From: Paraburkholderia caribensis
GTDB lineage: Bacteria > Pseudomonadota > Gammaproteobacteria > Burkholderiales > Burkholderiaceae
Direction of reading: 5' to 3'
DNA: 64,000 nt
Assembly (NCBI RefSeq): GCF_002902945.1
Contig: NZ_CP026103.1
Location: 1,947,335 to 2,011,334 of the forward strand
Shown: positions 44,020 through 53,021 of the stretch, piece by piece
Layout of the letters: each line of letters starts with the position of its first letter
Numbering within the stretch: the stretch's first letter is position 1
Program-made: the position numbers and the translations under genes
The notes under the pieces: generated by a model
What the model was told of the DNA's origin: nothing
Database searches by the model: none
Seen by the model: only the letters and a program-made list of their open reading frames with translations

Positions 44020-46212
44020 ATGACGACCGATATCGTTGACGTTCAGCGCCCGTCGCGGCGCACCTTCCTGAAAGGCGCGGGGACGGCGGCGGCCCTCGCG
44101 CTCACCATCGGCTTCGAATGGGCGGGCACGTCGCGGCGCGCCATCGCCGCCCAGCCGCCTGGCGCCGCCTTCGCGCCGAACGCGTTCCTGCGCGTCGGCG
44201 CCGACGACAGCGTGACCGTAATCGCGAAGCATGTCGAAATGGGCCAGGGCGCGTACACGGGCATCGCGACGATCGTCGCGGAAGAGCTCGACGCGGACTG
44301 GTCGCGCGTGCGCGTCGAAAGCGCACCCGCCGATGCGAAGCGCTACGCGAATCTCGCGTTCGGCACGATCCAGGGCACGGGCGGCAGCTCGGCGATGGCC
44401 AACTCGTGGACGCAGTTGCGCGAAGCGGGCGCGACCGCGCGCGTGATGCTGGTCACGGCGGCCGCGCAGCAGTGGAAAGTGCCCGCATCGGAACTACGCA
44501 CGGAGCGCGGCGTCGTTTATCACGACGCGAGCGGCAAGCATGCGACGTACGGTTCGCTGTCATCGGCGGCTGCCGCATTGCCCGTGCCGGAAAACGTGGC
44601 GCTGAAGGACCCGAAGAACTTCAGGCTGATCGGCAGCCAGGCACCGCGTGTCGACGTGCCGCCCAAAACCGACGGCACCGCTCAGTTCACGCTCGACGTG
44701 ACGCTGCCCGGCATGCTCGTCGCCGTGATGCAGCGTCCGCCGCTGTTCGGCGCGACGGTGCGCTCGTTCGACGCATCGGCGGCGAAGGCCGTGCCGGGCG
44801 TCGTCAACGTAGTGCAGGTGCCGCGCGGCGTCGCTGTCGTGGCAAAGAGCTTCTGGGCCGCGAAGCAGGGCCGCGACGCGCTGAAAGTGGAATGGGACGA
44901 GACGCACGCGGAAAAGCGCAGCTCGGCGGACATCATGGCCGAGTACCGCAAGGCCGCCGAGCAGCCCGGCCTGCCCGCGCGCACCGAAGGCGATGCGTCG
45001 AAGGCGATCCAGGGCGCGGCGCGCAAGCTGTCCGCGAGCTACGAGTTTCCGTACCTCGCACATGCGCCGATGGAGCCGCTCGACGCCGTCATCAAGCTGA
45101 CGGCCAACAGTTGCGAAATCTGGGCGGGCGATCAGTTCCAGACCATCGATCAGGCCAATGCCGCGCGCGTCGCGGGCCTGCAGCCGCAGCAGGTCAGCAT
45201 CCACACGCTGTATGCGGGCGGCAGCTTCGGCCGGCGCGCGAATCCCGGCTCGGACTATATCGTCGAAGCCGTGTCGATCGCGAAGGCGCTCGGCGCGAAC
45301 GGCACGCCCGTCAAGCTGCAATGGACGCGCGAGGACGACATCCACGGCGGCCTCTACCGCCCGATGTATTTCCACAAGCTCGAAGCGGGACTGACGCGCG
45401 ACGGCAAGCTGGTCGGCTGGCAGCATCGGATCGTCGGGCAGTCGATCGTCGCGGGCACGCCGTTCGCCGGGCTGATCAAGAACGGGATCGACGGGACCTC
45501 GGTGGAAGGCGCCGCGAACATTGCGTACGCCATCCCGAACATCTCGGTCCAACTGTCGACGATGCAGACGGGCGTGCCCGTGCTGTGGTGGCGGGTGGTC
45601 GGCAGCTCGCACACGGCGTTCGCGGTCGAAGCGTTCATCGACGAAGCGGCGCACGCGGCGGGCAAAGACCCTTACACGTTCCGGCGCGATCTGCTCGAAC
45701 ACGAGCCGCGCATGCGGGCCGTGCTCGACCTCGCGGCGCAGAAAGCGGGCTGGAGCAGCGCGCCGCTGCCGCCCGGCAAGGGACGCGGCATTGCCGTCGC
45801 GGAAGCGTTCAAGACCTTGGTCGCGCAGGTCGCCGAGGTGTCCGTGGATAAAGACGGCAAGGTCAAGGTCGACCGTGTGGTGTGTGCGGTCGACTGCGGC
45901 ACGGCGATCAACCCGGACGTGATCGCGGCGCAGATCGAAGGCGGTATCGGCTTCGGGCTGGGCGCAGCGCTGTATGGCGCGATCACGTTGAAGGACGGCC
46001 GCGTCGAGCAGAATAATTTCGACGGCTACCGCGTGCTGCGCATCGACGCGATGCCGAAGGTCGAAGTTCACATCGTCGCATCGACGCAGGCGCCGACGGG
46101 TATCGGCGAACCGGGTGTCGCGCCCGTGGGCCCCGCTGTCGCGAACGCCATTTTCGCGGCGACGGGCAAACGGGTCTATGCGATGCCGTTCTCGACGGAA
46201 AACCTTGCTTGA
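44020..46212 (+). CDS. Molybdopterin-binding catalytic subunit (IorB-like), Tat-exported
   Basis: A 730-residue molybdenum hydroxylase large subunit. The twin-arginine leader RPSRRTFLKGAGTAAALALT precedes EWAGTSRRAIAAQ. Cofactor-binding segments include VIAKHVEMGQGAYTGIATIV, GTIQGTGGSSAMANSWTQLR, FPYLAHAPMEPLDAVIKLTA and GIGEPGVAPVGPAVANAIFA, whose Glu fits the catalytic base. The family oxidises N-heterocycles or aldehydes with water as oxygen donor. The usual partner here would be a small [2Fe-2S] subunit, which is the gene just upstream. No XdhC-like maturation protein or cytochrome subunit is adjacent. A molybdate/tungstate-type importer lies 7 kb downstream. The natural substrate is unknown. 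Confidence 0.92.
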   Translation: MTTDIVDVQRPSRRTFLKGAGTAAALALTIGFEWAGTSRRAIAAQPPGAAFAPNAFLRVGADDSVTVIAKHVEMGQGAYTGIATIVAEELDADWSRVRVESAPADAKRYANLAFGTIQGTGGSSAMANSWTQLREAGATARVMLVTAAAQQWKVPASELRTERGVVYHDASGKHATYGSLSSAAAALPVPENVALKDPKNFRLIGSQAPRVDVPPKTDGTAQFTLDVTLPGMLVAVMQRPPLFGATVRSFDASAAKAVPGVVNVVQVPRGVAVVAKSFWAAKQGRDALKVEWDETHAEKRSSADIMAEYRKAAEQPGLPARTEGDASKAIQGAARKLSASYEFPYLAHAPMEPLDAVIKLTANSCEIWAGDQFQTIDQANAARVAGLQPQQVSIHTLYAGGSFGRRANPGSDYIVEAVSIAKALGANGTPVKLQWTREDDIHGGLYRPMYFHKLEAGLTRDGKLVGWQHRIVGQSIVAGTPFAGLIKNGIDGTSVEGAANIAYAIPNISVQLSTMQTGVPVLWWRVVGSSHTAFAVEAFIDEAAHAAGKDPYTFRRDLLEHEPRMRAVLDLAAQKAGWSSAPLPPGKGRGIAVAEAFKTLVAQVAEVSVDKDGKVKVDRVVCAVDCGTAINPDVIAAQIEGGIGFGLGAALYGAITLKDGRVEQNNFDGYRVLRIDAMPKVEVHIVASTQAPTGIGEPGVAPVGPAVANAIFAATGKRVYAMPFSTENLA

Positions 46213-46220
46213 AGCAAACG

Positions 46221-46254
46221 ATCGCGAGCCGCCTCCGGCAGGCGGCTACGCGAT
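46221..46254. terminator. Hairpin after the molybdenum hydroxylase operon
   Basis: The stem AGCCGCCT / AGGCGGCT closes a five-base loop and is extended by ATCGCG / CGCGAT with one bulged base. It starts 9 bp after the stop. A T-tract is lacking, so it may act as an RNA-stabilising end as well as a terminator. Confidence 0.55.
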
Positions 46255-46271
46255 GCGTTGACCGTCGCGGC

Positions 46272-46298
46272 AGGCAGCGGGCAATGCGCCCGCTGCCT
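46272..46298. terminator. Hairpin after the convergent DUF4148 gene
   Basis: A perfect 11-bp stem, AGGCAGCGGGC / GCCCGCTGCCT, with an AATGC loop, beyond the end of the minus-strand DUF4148 gene. With the neighbouring hairpin it forms a pair insulating the convergent genes. Confidence 0.6.
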
Positions 46299-46303
46299 CC
46301 ACT

Positions 46304-46630
46304 TCAATTTCCGAAAAATACCGGCTGCGGATTCCCGTCCGTTGTCGCCGCTCTAGGCGAGCCCATCTGCATCGTGCCGCTCGGCGCGACGCCGCCCACG
46401 GCCGTGTGTTCCATCGGCTGATCGCCTGTCGAGGCTTTCGCTTCGGCTGCCTGGATGTCGGCGGGATAAGTGGCGTCGTCGGCCACCGGGCGGTAGCCCG
46501 CCTGTTCGACGCGTTGCAGGTCTTCACGCACCTGGGCACGCGTGACCTGGCCCTGGTCGGCCTGAGCGAAGGAAAGTGCCGGCGCAGCTAGCGCACACGC
46601 AACGACTACGGCCTGAATCAGTGCTTTCAT
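46304..46630 (-). CDS. DUF4148-family exported protein
   Basis: A 108-residue secreted protein. The signal peptide is KALIQAVVVACALAAPALSF with cleavage after FAQA. The first part of the mature chain is the Burkholderiales DUF4148 pattern: GQVTRAQVREDLQRVEQAGY, then ADDATYPADIQAAEAKA. The C-terminus is glycine/threonine-rich and probably disordered. These small proteins are abundant in Burkholderia and Paraburkholderia, often in many copies; their role is not known. AGGTGA precedes the ATG by 6-7 nt. Two hairpins follow its stop. Confidence 0.88.
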   Translation of the reverse strand: MKALIQAVVVACALAAPALSFAQADQGQVTRAQVREDLQRVEQAGYRPVADDATYPADIQAAEAKASTGDQPMEHTAVGGVAPSGTMQMGSPRAATTDGNPQPVFFGN

Positions 46631-46968
46631 GATGGTTCACCTGCAAGAGAGTCCTCGACCAGCGCCACATCCTCGCGGGTATGGCCCCAATGCCCTTTGC
46701 CCGTTGCGGAATGCGCAAAGGCGGGTTGCAAAGGGTTAATGCCATTGTGTGCACGCGCCGCTGACCTAACCCTGTCTCTCAGATGACAAATCGGTCATTT
46801 ACGAAATCGCGATGCTTCGCCGCCATTTATCCTCTGCGTTAGATGTCGGATTCGTAATGTCACAGTCACTGATCAGTAAGTGCCCCGCCGCCACACTGCG
46901 ACCTTGTGCATTGCCCGCGCGTGATCCGCGTGCGGGCGTACCGACAGATCATCGTCCAAGGAAACGTC
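46631..46968. promoter_or_regulatory. DUF4148/RND-pump divergent region with dyad ATGAC-N6-GTCAT
   Basis: No gene is visible in these 338 bases. An inverted repeat, ATGAC-AAATCG-GTCAT, at 46783-46798 is the only clear symmetric element and could be an operator for a TetR-like pump regulator, though none is encoded nearby. It lies about 170 bp upstream of the pump gene. Confidence 0.35.
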
Positions 46969-49900
46969 ATGTGGATCGTCAAACTGGCCCTGCGGCGGCC
47001 TTACACATTTATCGTGCTGGCTGTACTGCTCTTCATCATCGGGCCGCTCGCGATCCTGCGCACGCCGACGGATATCTTTCCGAACATCAATATTCCTGTC
47101 GTCAGCATCGTCTGGTCGTATAACGGCTTTTCCGCCGAAGACATGGCGCACCGGATCACCTCGAACTACGAGCGTGCCCTCACGACCGACGTCGACGATA
47201 TCGAACATATCGAATCGCAATCTTTGAACGGTGTGTCGGTGGTGAAGGTGTTCTTTCATCCGGGCGCCGACATCAACCGCGCGATCGCCGAGGCCGCGTC
47301 GAATTCCGCGTCGATTCTGCGCGTGCTGCCGCCAGGCACACTGCCGCCGAACATCATCTCGTACAACGCATCGACGGTGCCGGTGCTGCAACTGGGCCTG
47401 TCGAGCAACACGCTGCCTGAACAGACGCTCTACGATCTCGGCAACAGCTTCATCCGCACACAGCTCGCGACCATTCAAGGCGCGGCCGTGCCGCTGCCAT
47501 ACGGCGGCAAGATCCGCCAGATCATGGTCCAGCTCGATCCGAAAGCGCTGCAGGCCAAGGGCCTCGCGCCCATCGACGTGGTCAACGCCGTCAACGCGCA
47601 AAACCTGATTCTGCCCGGCGGCACCGCGAAGATCGGCGCGCGCGAATACAACGTCGAGATGAACGGCAGCACCAACTCGGTCGCCGCGCTCAACGATCTG
47701 CCCATCAAGACGGTCAACGGCAGCGTGGTCTATGTGCGCGACGTCGCGCATGTGATCGACGGCTACGCGCCGCAGACCAACATCGTGCGCAGCGACGGCA
47801 AGCGCGCGGCGCTCCTGCAAATCGAAAAGACGGGCAGCGCATCGACGCTCACCATCATCCAGCAGGTGAAGGCGATGTTGCCGAAGATCGCCGCCGGCTT
47901 GCCGAGCGCGCTGAAGATCACGCCGCTTTCCGATCAGTCGGTGTTCGTGAAGTCCGCGATTTCGGGCGTGGTGCGCGAAGCGCTGATCGCCGCATGTCTG
48001 ACGGCCGCGATGATCCTGCTGTTTCTCGGCAGCTGGCGCGCGACGCTGATCATCGCAGTGTCGATTCCGCTCGCCGTGCTCACCTCGCTCGTTGCGCTGG
48101 CCGCCCTCGGGCAGACCATCAACATCATGACGCTGGGCGGCCTTGCGCTCGCCGTCGGCATACTCGTCGACGACGCGACCGTGGCGATCGAAAACATCAC
48201 GCATCACCTCGAAAACGGCGAGCCGCTGCACGACGCTATCCTGAACGGCTCGGGCGAGATTGCCGTGCCGACTTTCGTCTCGACGCTGTCGATTTGCATC
48301 GTGTTCGTGCCGATGTTTCTGCTTTCGGGCGTCGCGCGCTATCTGTTCGTGCCGCTGGCGGAAGCCGTCGTGTTCGCGATGTGCGCGTCGTACTTCTTCT
48401 CGCGCACGCTGATTCCGACGCTCGCGATGTATCTGATGCGCGCGCCTTCGAAGAACGGTCACGCAGCGAAAGGCCCGTTCGCGATCTTTGCGCGCTTTCA
48501 GGCCCGTTTCGAGCAGCGCTTCGAAGCACTGCGCCACGGCTATCACAACGTGCTGCAAGGCGCGATCGCGAATCGCCGCCGTTTCATACCGGTGTATCTC
48601 GCGCTGTGCTTCGGGTCGCTCGCGCTGATTCCGTTCGCGGGACGCGACTTCTTCCCCGCCGTCGATACGGGCGAAATCCGCCTGCATCTGCGCGCGCCAA
48701 CGGGAACGCGTATCGAGCAGACCGCACGTATCACCGATGAAGTCGAAGCAAAAATTCGCAGCGTGATTCCGAAGACCGAACAGGCAGCCGTGCTCGACAA
48801 CATCGGCGTGCCCGTGAGCGGCATCAATCTGACGTACGACTCGTCGGACCCGGTCGGTCCCGAAGACGCCGACATCATGATCACGCTGAAGCCCGATCAC
48901 AAGCCGACTGCACAATACGTCGCGCAGTTGCGCAACGTGCTCGCACAATCGTTTCCGGGCGTGACGTTCGCGTTCCTGCCCGCCGATATCGTCAGCCAGA
49001 TTCTCAACTTCGGCCTGCCCGCGCCTATCGACGTGCAGATCGTCGGCAACAAGCTCGATCAGAACCGCGTCGTCGCCGACAAGCTGCTCGCGCAGATGCG
49101 CGGCGTGCGCGGTCTCGTCGATGCACGCATCCAGCAACCCGGCGACGAGCCGACCATCGACGTCAATGTCGATCGCACCAAGGCGATGCAGGCGGGCCTC
49201 ACGCAGAAAGATGTCGCGCAGAACATGCTGATCGCGCTGTCGGGCAGTTCGCAGACCACGCCGAATTTCTGGCTCGATCCGAAGAACGGCGTCAGCTATC
49301 CGTTGCTGGCGGAAGTGCCGCAGTACGACATTCACTCGCTGCAAACGCTGGCCAACATTCCGTTGACGACGAACCAGGTGAGCGTCAACCCGCAGAATCA
49401 GCTCGGCACGCTCGGCACGATGTCGCGCACCATGCAGCAGGCCGTCGTGTCGCACTACAACGTGCAGCCCGTGCTCGACATTTTCGCGTCGACGCAGGGG
49501 CGCGATCTCGGCGGCGTCGCAACCGACGTGACGAAACTCGTCGACGCCGCGCGTGCGCAGTTGCCGCCCGGCTCGTCGATCGTGATTCGCGGACAGGTGC
49601 AGTCGATGAACGAGTCGTTCGCGGGTCTCGGCGCCGGTCTCGTATTCGCGATCGCGCTCGTCTATCTGCTGATGGTCGTGAACTTCCAGTCGTGGCTCGA
49701 TCCGCTGATCATCATCAGCGGCTTGCCGGGGTCGCTGGCGGGCATCGCGTGGATGCTGTTCGCCACACATACCACGCTCAGCGTCCCCGCGTTGACGGGC
49801 ACGATTCTGTGCATCGGCATTGCCACGGCCAACAGCATTCTCGTCATCAACACCGCGCGCGAATCGCTCGCCAACGGCATGGCGCCGCTGGCCGCCGCGC

Positions 49901-50175
49901 TCGATGCAGGCTTCAACCGCTTCCGCCCCGTGCTGATGACGGCCCTCGCGATGCTGATCGGCATGCTGCCGATGGCACTCGGACTCGGTGACGGCGGCGA
50001 GCAGAACGCCCCGCTCGGCCGCGCGGTGATCGGCGGTCTCGCGATCGGCACGGTGTCGACGCTGTTGTTCGTGCCCGTCGTGTTCGGCATGGTGCATGCG
50101 TGGCTCGCGAAGCGCCGCGCCCAGCGTGCCGCCGATTCAGCCGGTTCCGCCGAAGTGACCACACACGCCCAGTAA
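46969..50175 (+). CDS. RND-family efflux permease
   Basis: A 1068-residue inner-membrane pump subunit. It starts WIVKLALRRPYTFIVLAVLL (TM1), contains two large periplasmic loops and twelve helices in the 1+6+5 arrangement. The proton-relay motif GILVDDATVAIENITHH places Asp401-Asp402 in TM4. Further family features are FPNINIPVVSIVWSYNGFSA, PALTGTILCIGIATANSILV and FNRFRPVLMTALAMLIGMLP. The double Asp fits the HAE-type drug and solvent exporters rather than the heavy-metal branch. AAGGA precedes the ATG; an earlier in-frame start is less likely. It heads an operon with an adaptor and an outer-membrane factor. Substrate unknown. Confidence 0.93.
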   Translation: MWIVKLALRRPYTFIVLAVLLFIIGPLAILRTPTDIFPNINIPVVSIVWSYNGFSAEDMAHRITSNYERALTTDVDDIEHIESQSLNGVSVVKVFFHPGADINRAIAEAASNSASILRVLPPGTLPPNIISYNASTVPVLQLGLSSNTLPEQTLYDLGNSFIRTQLATIQGAAVPLPYGGKIRQIMVQLDPKALQAKGLAPIDVVNAVNAQNLILPGGTAKIGAREYNVEMNGSTNSVAALNDLPIKTVNGSVVYVRDVAHVIDGYAPQTNIVRSDGKRAALLQIEKTGSASTLTIIQQVKAMLPKIAAGLPSALKITPLSDQSVFVKSAISGVVREALIAACLTAAMILLFLGSWRATLIIAVSIPLAVLTSLVALAALGQTINIMTLGGLALAVGILVDDATVAIENITHHLENGEPLHDAILNGSGEIAVPTFVSTLSICIVFVPMFLLSGVARYLFVPLAEAVVFAMCASYFFSRTLIPTLAMYLMRAPSKNGHAAKGPFAIFARFQARFEQRFEALRHGYHNVLQGAIANRRRFIPVYLALCFGSLALIPFAGRDFFPAVDTGEIRLHLRAPTGTRIEQTARITDEVEAKIRSVIPKTEQAAVLDNIGVPVSGINLTYDSSDPVGPEDADIMITLKPDHKPTAQYVAQLRNVLAQSFPGVTFAFLPADIVSQILNFGLPAPIDVQIVGNKLDQNRVVADKLLAQMRGVRGLVDARIQQPGDEPTIDVNVDRTKAMQAGLTQKDVAQNMLIALSGSSQTTPNFWLDPKNGVSYPLLAEVPQYDIHSLQTLANIPLTTNQVSVNPQNQLGTLGTMSRTMQQAVVSHYNVQPVLDIFASTQGRDLGGVATDVTKLVDAARAQLPPGSSIVIRGQVQSMNESFAGLGAGLVFAIALVYLLMVVNFQSWLDPLIIISGLPGSLAGIAWMLFATHTTLSVPALTGTILCIGIATANSILVINTARESLANGMAPLAAALDAGFNRFRPVLMTALAMLIGMLPMALGLGDGGEQNAPLGRAVIGGLAIGTVSTLLFVPVVFGMVHAWLAKRRAQRAADSAGSAEVTTHAQ

Positions 50176-50184
50176 GGACTTTTC

Positions 50185-51426
50185 ATGACCACGCCCAATC
50201 TGCCGACCGGTCACGAGCCATCGGCCCGCACCGACCTCGCGCTGTCCAACGGCGCGCCTTTGCCCCACAAGCGCCGCTTCGTGCTGCCTGTCGCGCTCGC
50301 AGCCATCGCTGCCGCGCTGCTCGCGATCGGCATCGTGCCGCGGCTTCATGCCAGCAGCGAGCTGACAAAGCAGGTCGATGCGCAGCGCTATCTGAGCGTC
50401 GACGCGTTGACGCCGACGCGCGCGCCTGCATCGCAGGAACTGCTGTTGCCGGGCAACGTGATGCCGTACGCCGACGCATCGATCTACGCGCGCACGAGCG
50501 GCTACATCCAGCACTGGTATGCGGATATCGGCACGAAGGTCCAGGCGGGCCAGACACTCGCCGATATCCAGACGCCGGAACTCGACGCGCAGTTGCGTCA
50601 GGCGCGCGCCGACGAGGCAAACGCGAAGGCCAACTACAGCTTCGCGGACAGCACCGCGCAGCGCTGGCAAACGATGCTGCAAACGCAGTCGGTGTCGCAA
50701 CAGGACGCCAACGCGAAGACGAGCGACAGCGCGGCGAAGCTCGCCGCATGGCAAGCGGCGCAAGCGAACGTGGCGCGGCTCTCCGAACTGGTGTCGTATG
50801 AAAAAGTGACGGCGCCGTTCAACGGCGTGATTACCGCGCGCAAGGTCGACGTCGGCGCGCTGGTGACGGCGGGCGGCTCGCCCGGCATCGCGGCCAACGG
50901 CGGCGAGCTGTTTCATATCGAACAGACCGACCGCTTGCGCGTGTATGTCGACGTGCCGCAGAACGACGCGCAGAGCATCGCGCCCGGCACGAAGGTCTAT
51001 CTGACGACGCAGCAATATCCCGGGCGTCAGTTCGACGCGAGCGTCGCACGCAGCGCCGATTCGATCGACCCCGTGAGCCGCACGCTGCGCGTCGAAGTCG
51101 ATGTCGATAACCGCGACGGCGCGTTGCTGCCGGGCGCGTATGCGCAGGTTCATCTCGCGCTGGTCGCGGCGCATCCCGCACTCGAAGTGCCCGTCAGCGC
51201 CCTGCTGTTCCGGCCCGACGGCGTGACCGTCGCCGTGATCGGCAAGGACGACAAGGTGCAACTGAGGACGGTGACCATCGGTCGCGATTTCGGCACGTAT
51301 GTCGAGGTTGCAACGGGGCTCGATTCGACCGACCGCGTGATCAACAATCCCGGCGACGCGATCAGCAACGGCGAAACGGTGCGCATCGCGCCAGCGGCGT
51401 CGGCGACGTCGGCGAAGCGCGGTTAA
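50185..51426 (+). CDS. RND periplasmic adaptor (membrane-fusion protein)
   Basis: A 413-residue adaptor. After a basic N-terminus and a TM anchor (VALAAIAAALLAIGIVPRLH) come the barrel-sandwich halves ELLLPGNVMPYADASIYART / SGYIQHWYADIGTKVQAGQT and VTAPFNGVITARKVDVGALV. A helical hairpin lies in between (LDAQLRQARADEANAKANYS), and the beta-barrel and proximal domains follow. It links the inner-membrane pump to the outer-membrane factor. It lies 9 bp after the permease gene and 19 bp before the outer-membrane gene. The permease-first order is less common than adaptor-first in RND operons but occurs in Burkholderia. Confidence 0.93.
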   Translation: MTTPNLPTGHEPSARTDLALSNGAPLPHKRRFVLPVALAAIAAALLAIGIVPRLHASSELTKQVDAQRYLSVDALTPTRAPASQELLLPGNVMPYADASIYARTSGYIQHWYADIGTKVQAGQTLADIQTPELDAQLRQARADEANAKANYSFADSTAQRWQTMLQTQSVSQQDANAKTSDSAAKLAAWQAAQANVARLSELVSYEKVTAPFNGVITARKVDVGALVTAGGSPGIAANGGELFHIEQTDRLRVYVDVPQNDAQSIAPGTKVYLTTQQYPGRQFDASVARSADSIDPVSRTLRVEVDVDNRDGALLPGAYAQVHLALVAAHPALEVPVSALLFRPDGVTVAVIGKDDKVQLRTVTIGRDFGTYVEVATGLDSTDRVINNPGDAISNGETVRIAPAASATSAKRG

Positions 51427-51445
51427 GCACGATAAGAGGCTCATC

Positions 51446-52906
51446 ATGTTCAAATTCCGTGCGTCGCTGGTTCGCAAGTCGGTCGTCATCGCCGTCGCAA
51501 GCGCGTTGACGGCGTGTTCGACGCTGCCGCACTATTCGCCGCCGCAAACGGCTGTGCCCGATCATTTCGCGAGCGTGCCGCAGGCGTCGGCGGGATGGAC
51601 GCTCGCCGCACCCGCCGACGCGCAGTCGCGCGGCCCATGGTGGACGCTCTATGGCGACGACGAGCTAAACCATCTCGAAGCGCAGGTCGACGTGTCGAAC
51701 CAGACCGTGCGCAAAGCCGTCGCGCAACTGGAAGCGGCGCGCGCGATGGTCGACTATCAGCGCGCCGGTTATGCGCCCGTCGTGACGGCGGGCGCATCGG
51801 CGCAGCGCTATCGCACGTCACAGAACGTGCAGCATAAATCGCTGGCGGGCAAGACGCAGCCCGACTTTTCCGTCGGACTCGCGGCGAGCTGGGAACCGGA
51901 TCTGTTCGGCCGCGTGAAGGACGCCACCGTCAATGCGCGCGACAACGCGCAGGCCAGCGAAGCGGATCTGCAATCGGTGCGCCTTGCCGTCGCCGCCGAT
52001 CTCGCCACCGACTATTTAGATCTGCGCTCGCTCGACCGGCAAAAGAAGCTGCTCGACGATACCGTCACCGCCTACGCGGCCGCGCTGCGCATCCTGCAAC
52101 AGCAGTTGAACGACGGCGCAATCGATGCATCGGCCGTCGCGCAGGCGCAAACGCAGCTTGAAAGCACGCGCACCCAGGACAGCGATATCGACGTGCAGCG
52201 CACGCAGCTTCAGCATGCCATCGCGACGCTGATCGGCCAGCCCGCTTCGTCGTTCTCGCTGCCGCCGAGGGTCGAGACCATCGCGCTGCCGCAGATTCCG
52301 GCAGGCGTGCCTTCGCAGTTGCTGGAACGCCGCCCCGACATCGCCGCCGCCGAGCGCCGCGTGGCCGCGGCGAATGCGCAGATCGGCGAAGCGCATGCGG
52401 CCTTTTATCCGAATCTGACCTTGTCGGCGACGGCGGGACTCGAAAGCACGTTCTTCGCGCCGTGGCTCACCGCGCCGAGTCTGTTCTGGTCGCTCGGCTC
52501 GCAGATCGCGGGCACGCTGTTCGACGGCGGACGGCGCACGGCCGCACTGAAAGGCGCGAACGCGCAGTATGACGGCGCTGTCGCCGATTACCGCCAAACG
52601 GTGCTGGTCGCATTCCAGCAGGTCGAAGACAACCTGTCGTCGCTCGATACGCTCGCGAACGAAGCCGACAGCCAGCAGCGCGCCACGACAGCGGCGGACC
52701 TCTCGCTGAAGCTGACGACCAACCGCTTTCAGGCAGGCGCGGTCAATTACCTCGATGTCGTCACGGCGCAGACCATCGCGTTGTCCAACGAGCGCACGGC
52801 CGAGCAGATCGACGCGCGGCGTATCGACGCGAGCGTTCAGTTGCTGAAAGCGCTTGGCGGCGGCTGGGACCGTGCCTCGTTGACGGATGCGCGCGCAACG
52901 GATTGA
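51446..52906 (+). CDS. NodT-family RND outer-membrane factor lipoprotein
   Basis: A 486-residue TolC-like channel protein. The leader SLVRKSVVIAVASALTACST carries a lipobox (L-T-A-C). Two homologous OEP repeats follow. Features include GPWWTLYGDDELNHLEAQVD near the start, WEPDLFGRVKDATVNARDNA in the first repeat, QLLERRPDIAAAERRVAAAN between repeats and RFQAGAVNYLDVVTAQTIAL in the second. This matches the NodT/OprM-like branch of RND outer-membrane factors. It completes the tripartite pump as last gene of the operon. No regulator is part of the operon. Confidence 0.93.
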   Translation: MFKFRASLVRKSVVIAVASALTACSTLPHYSPPQTAVPDHFASVPQASAGWTLAAPADAQSRGPWWTLYGDDELNHLEAQVDVSNQTVRKAVAQLEAARAMVDYQRAGYAPVVTAGASAQRYRTSQNVQHKSLAGKTQPDFSVGLAASWEPDLFGRVKDATVNARDNAQASEADLQSVRLAVAADLATDYLDLRSLDRQKKLLDDTVTAYAAALRILQQQLNDGAIDASAVAQAQTQLESTRTQDSDIDVQRTQLQHAIATLIGQPASSFSLPPRVETIALPQIPAGVPSQLLERRPDIAAAERRVAAANAQIGEAHAAFYPNLTLSATAGLESTFFAPWLTAPSLFWSLGSQIAGTLFDGGRRTAALKGANAQYDGAVADYRQTVLVAFQQVEDNLSSLDTLANEADSQQRATTAADLSLKLTTNRFQAGAVNYLDVVTAQTIALSNERTAEQIDARRIDASVQLLKALGGGWDRASLTDARATD

Positions 52907-53021
52907 CAGCCGCTTGCGCACACGTGCCGTGCAAATGCGCTGTCGCGTGTTGTCCCCAACTGCAGCGTGGATGACGGTCGTCGTAATATATGACCGTTCA
53001 TAACGCAGCGGGGAAATCGTG

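Noticed and set aside
46873..50097. A 1074-codon open frame on the minus strand opposite the RND permease
   Set aside because: It is rich in Arg, His and Asp, has no domain motifs and no ribosome-binding site, and is exactly what GC-biased codon use produces opposite a long gene. The plus-strand frame has full RND signatures.
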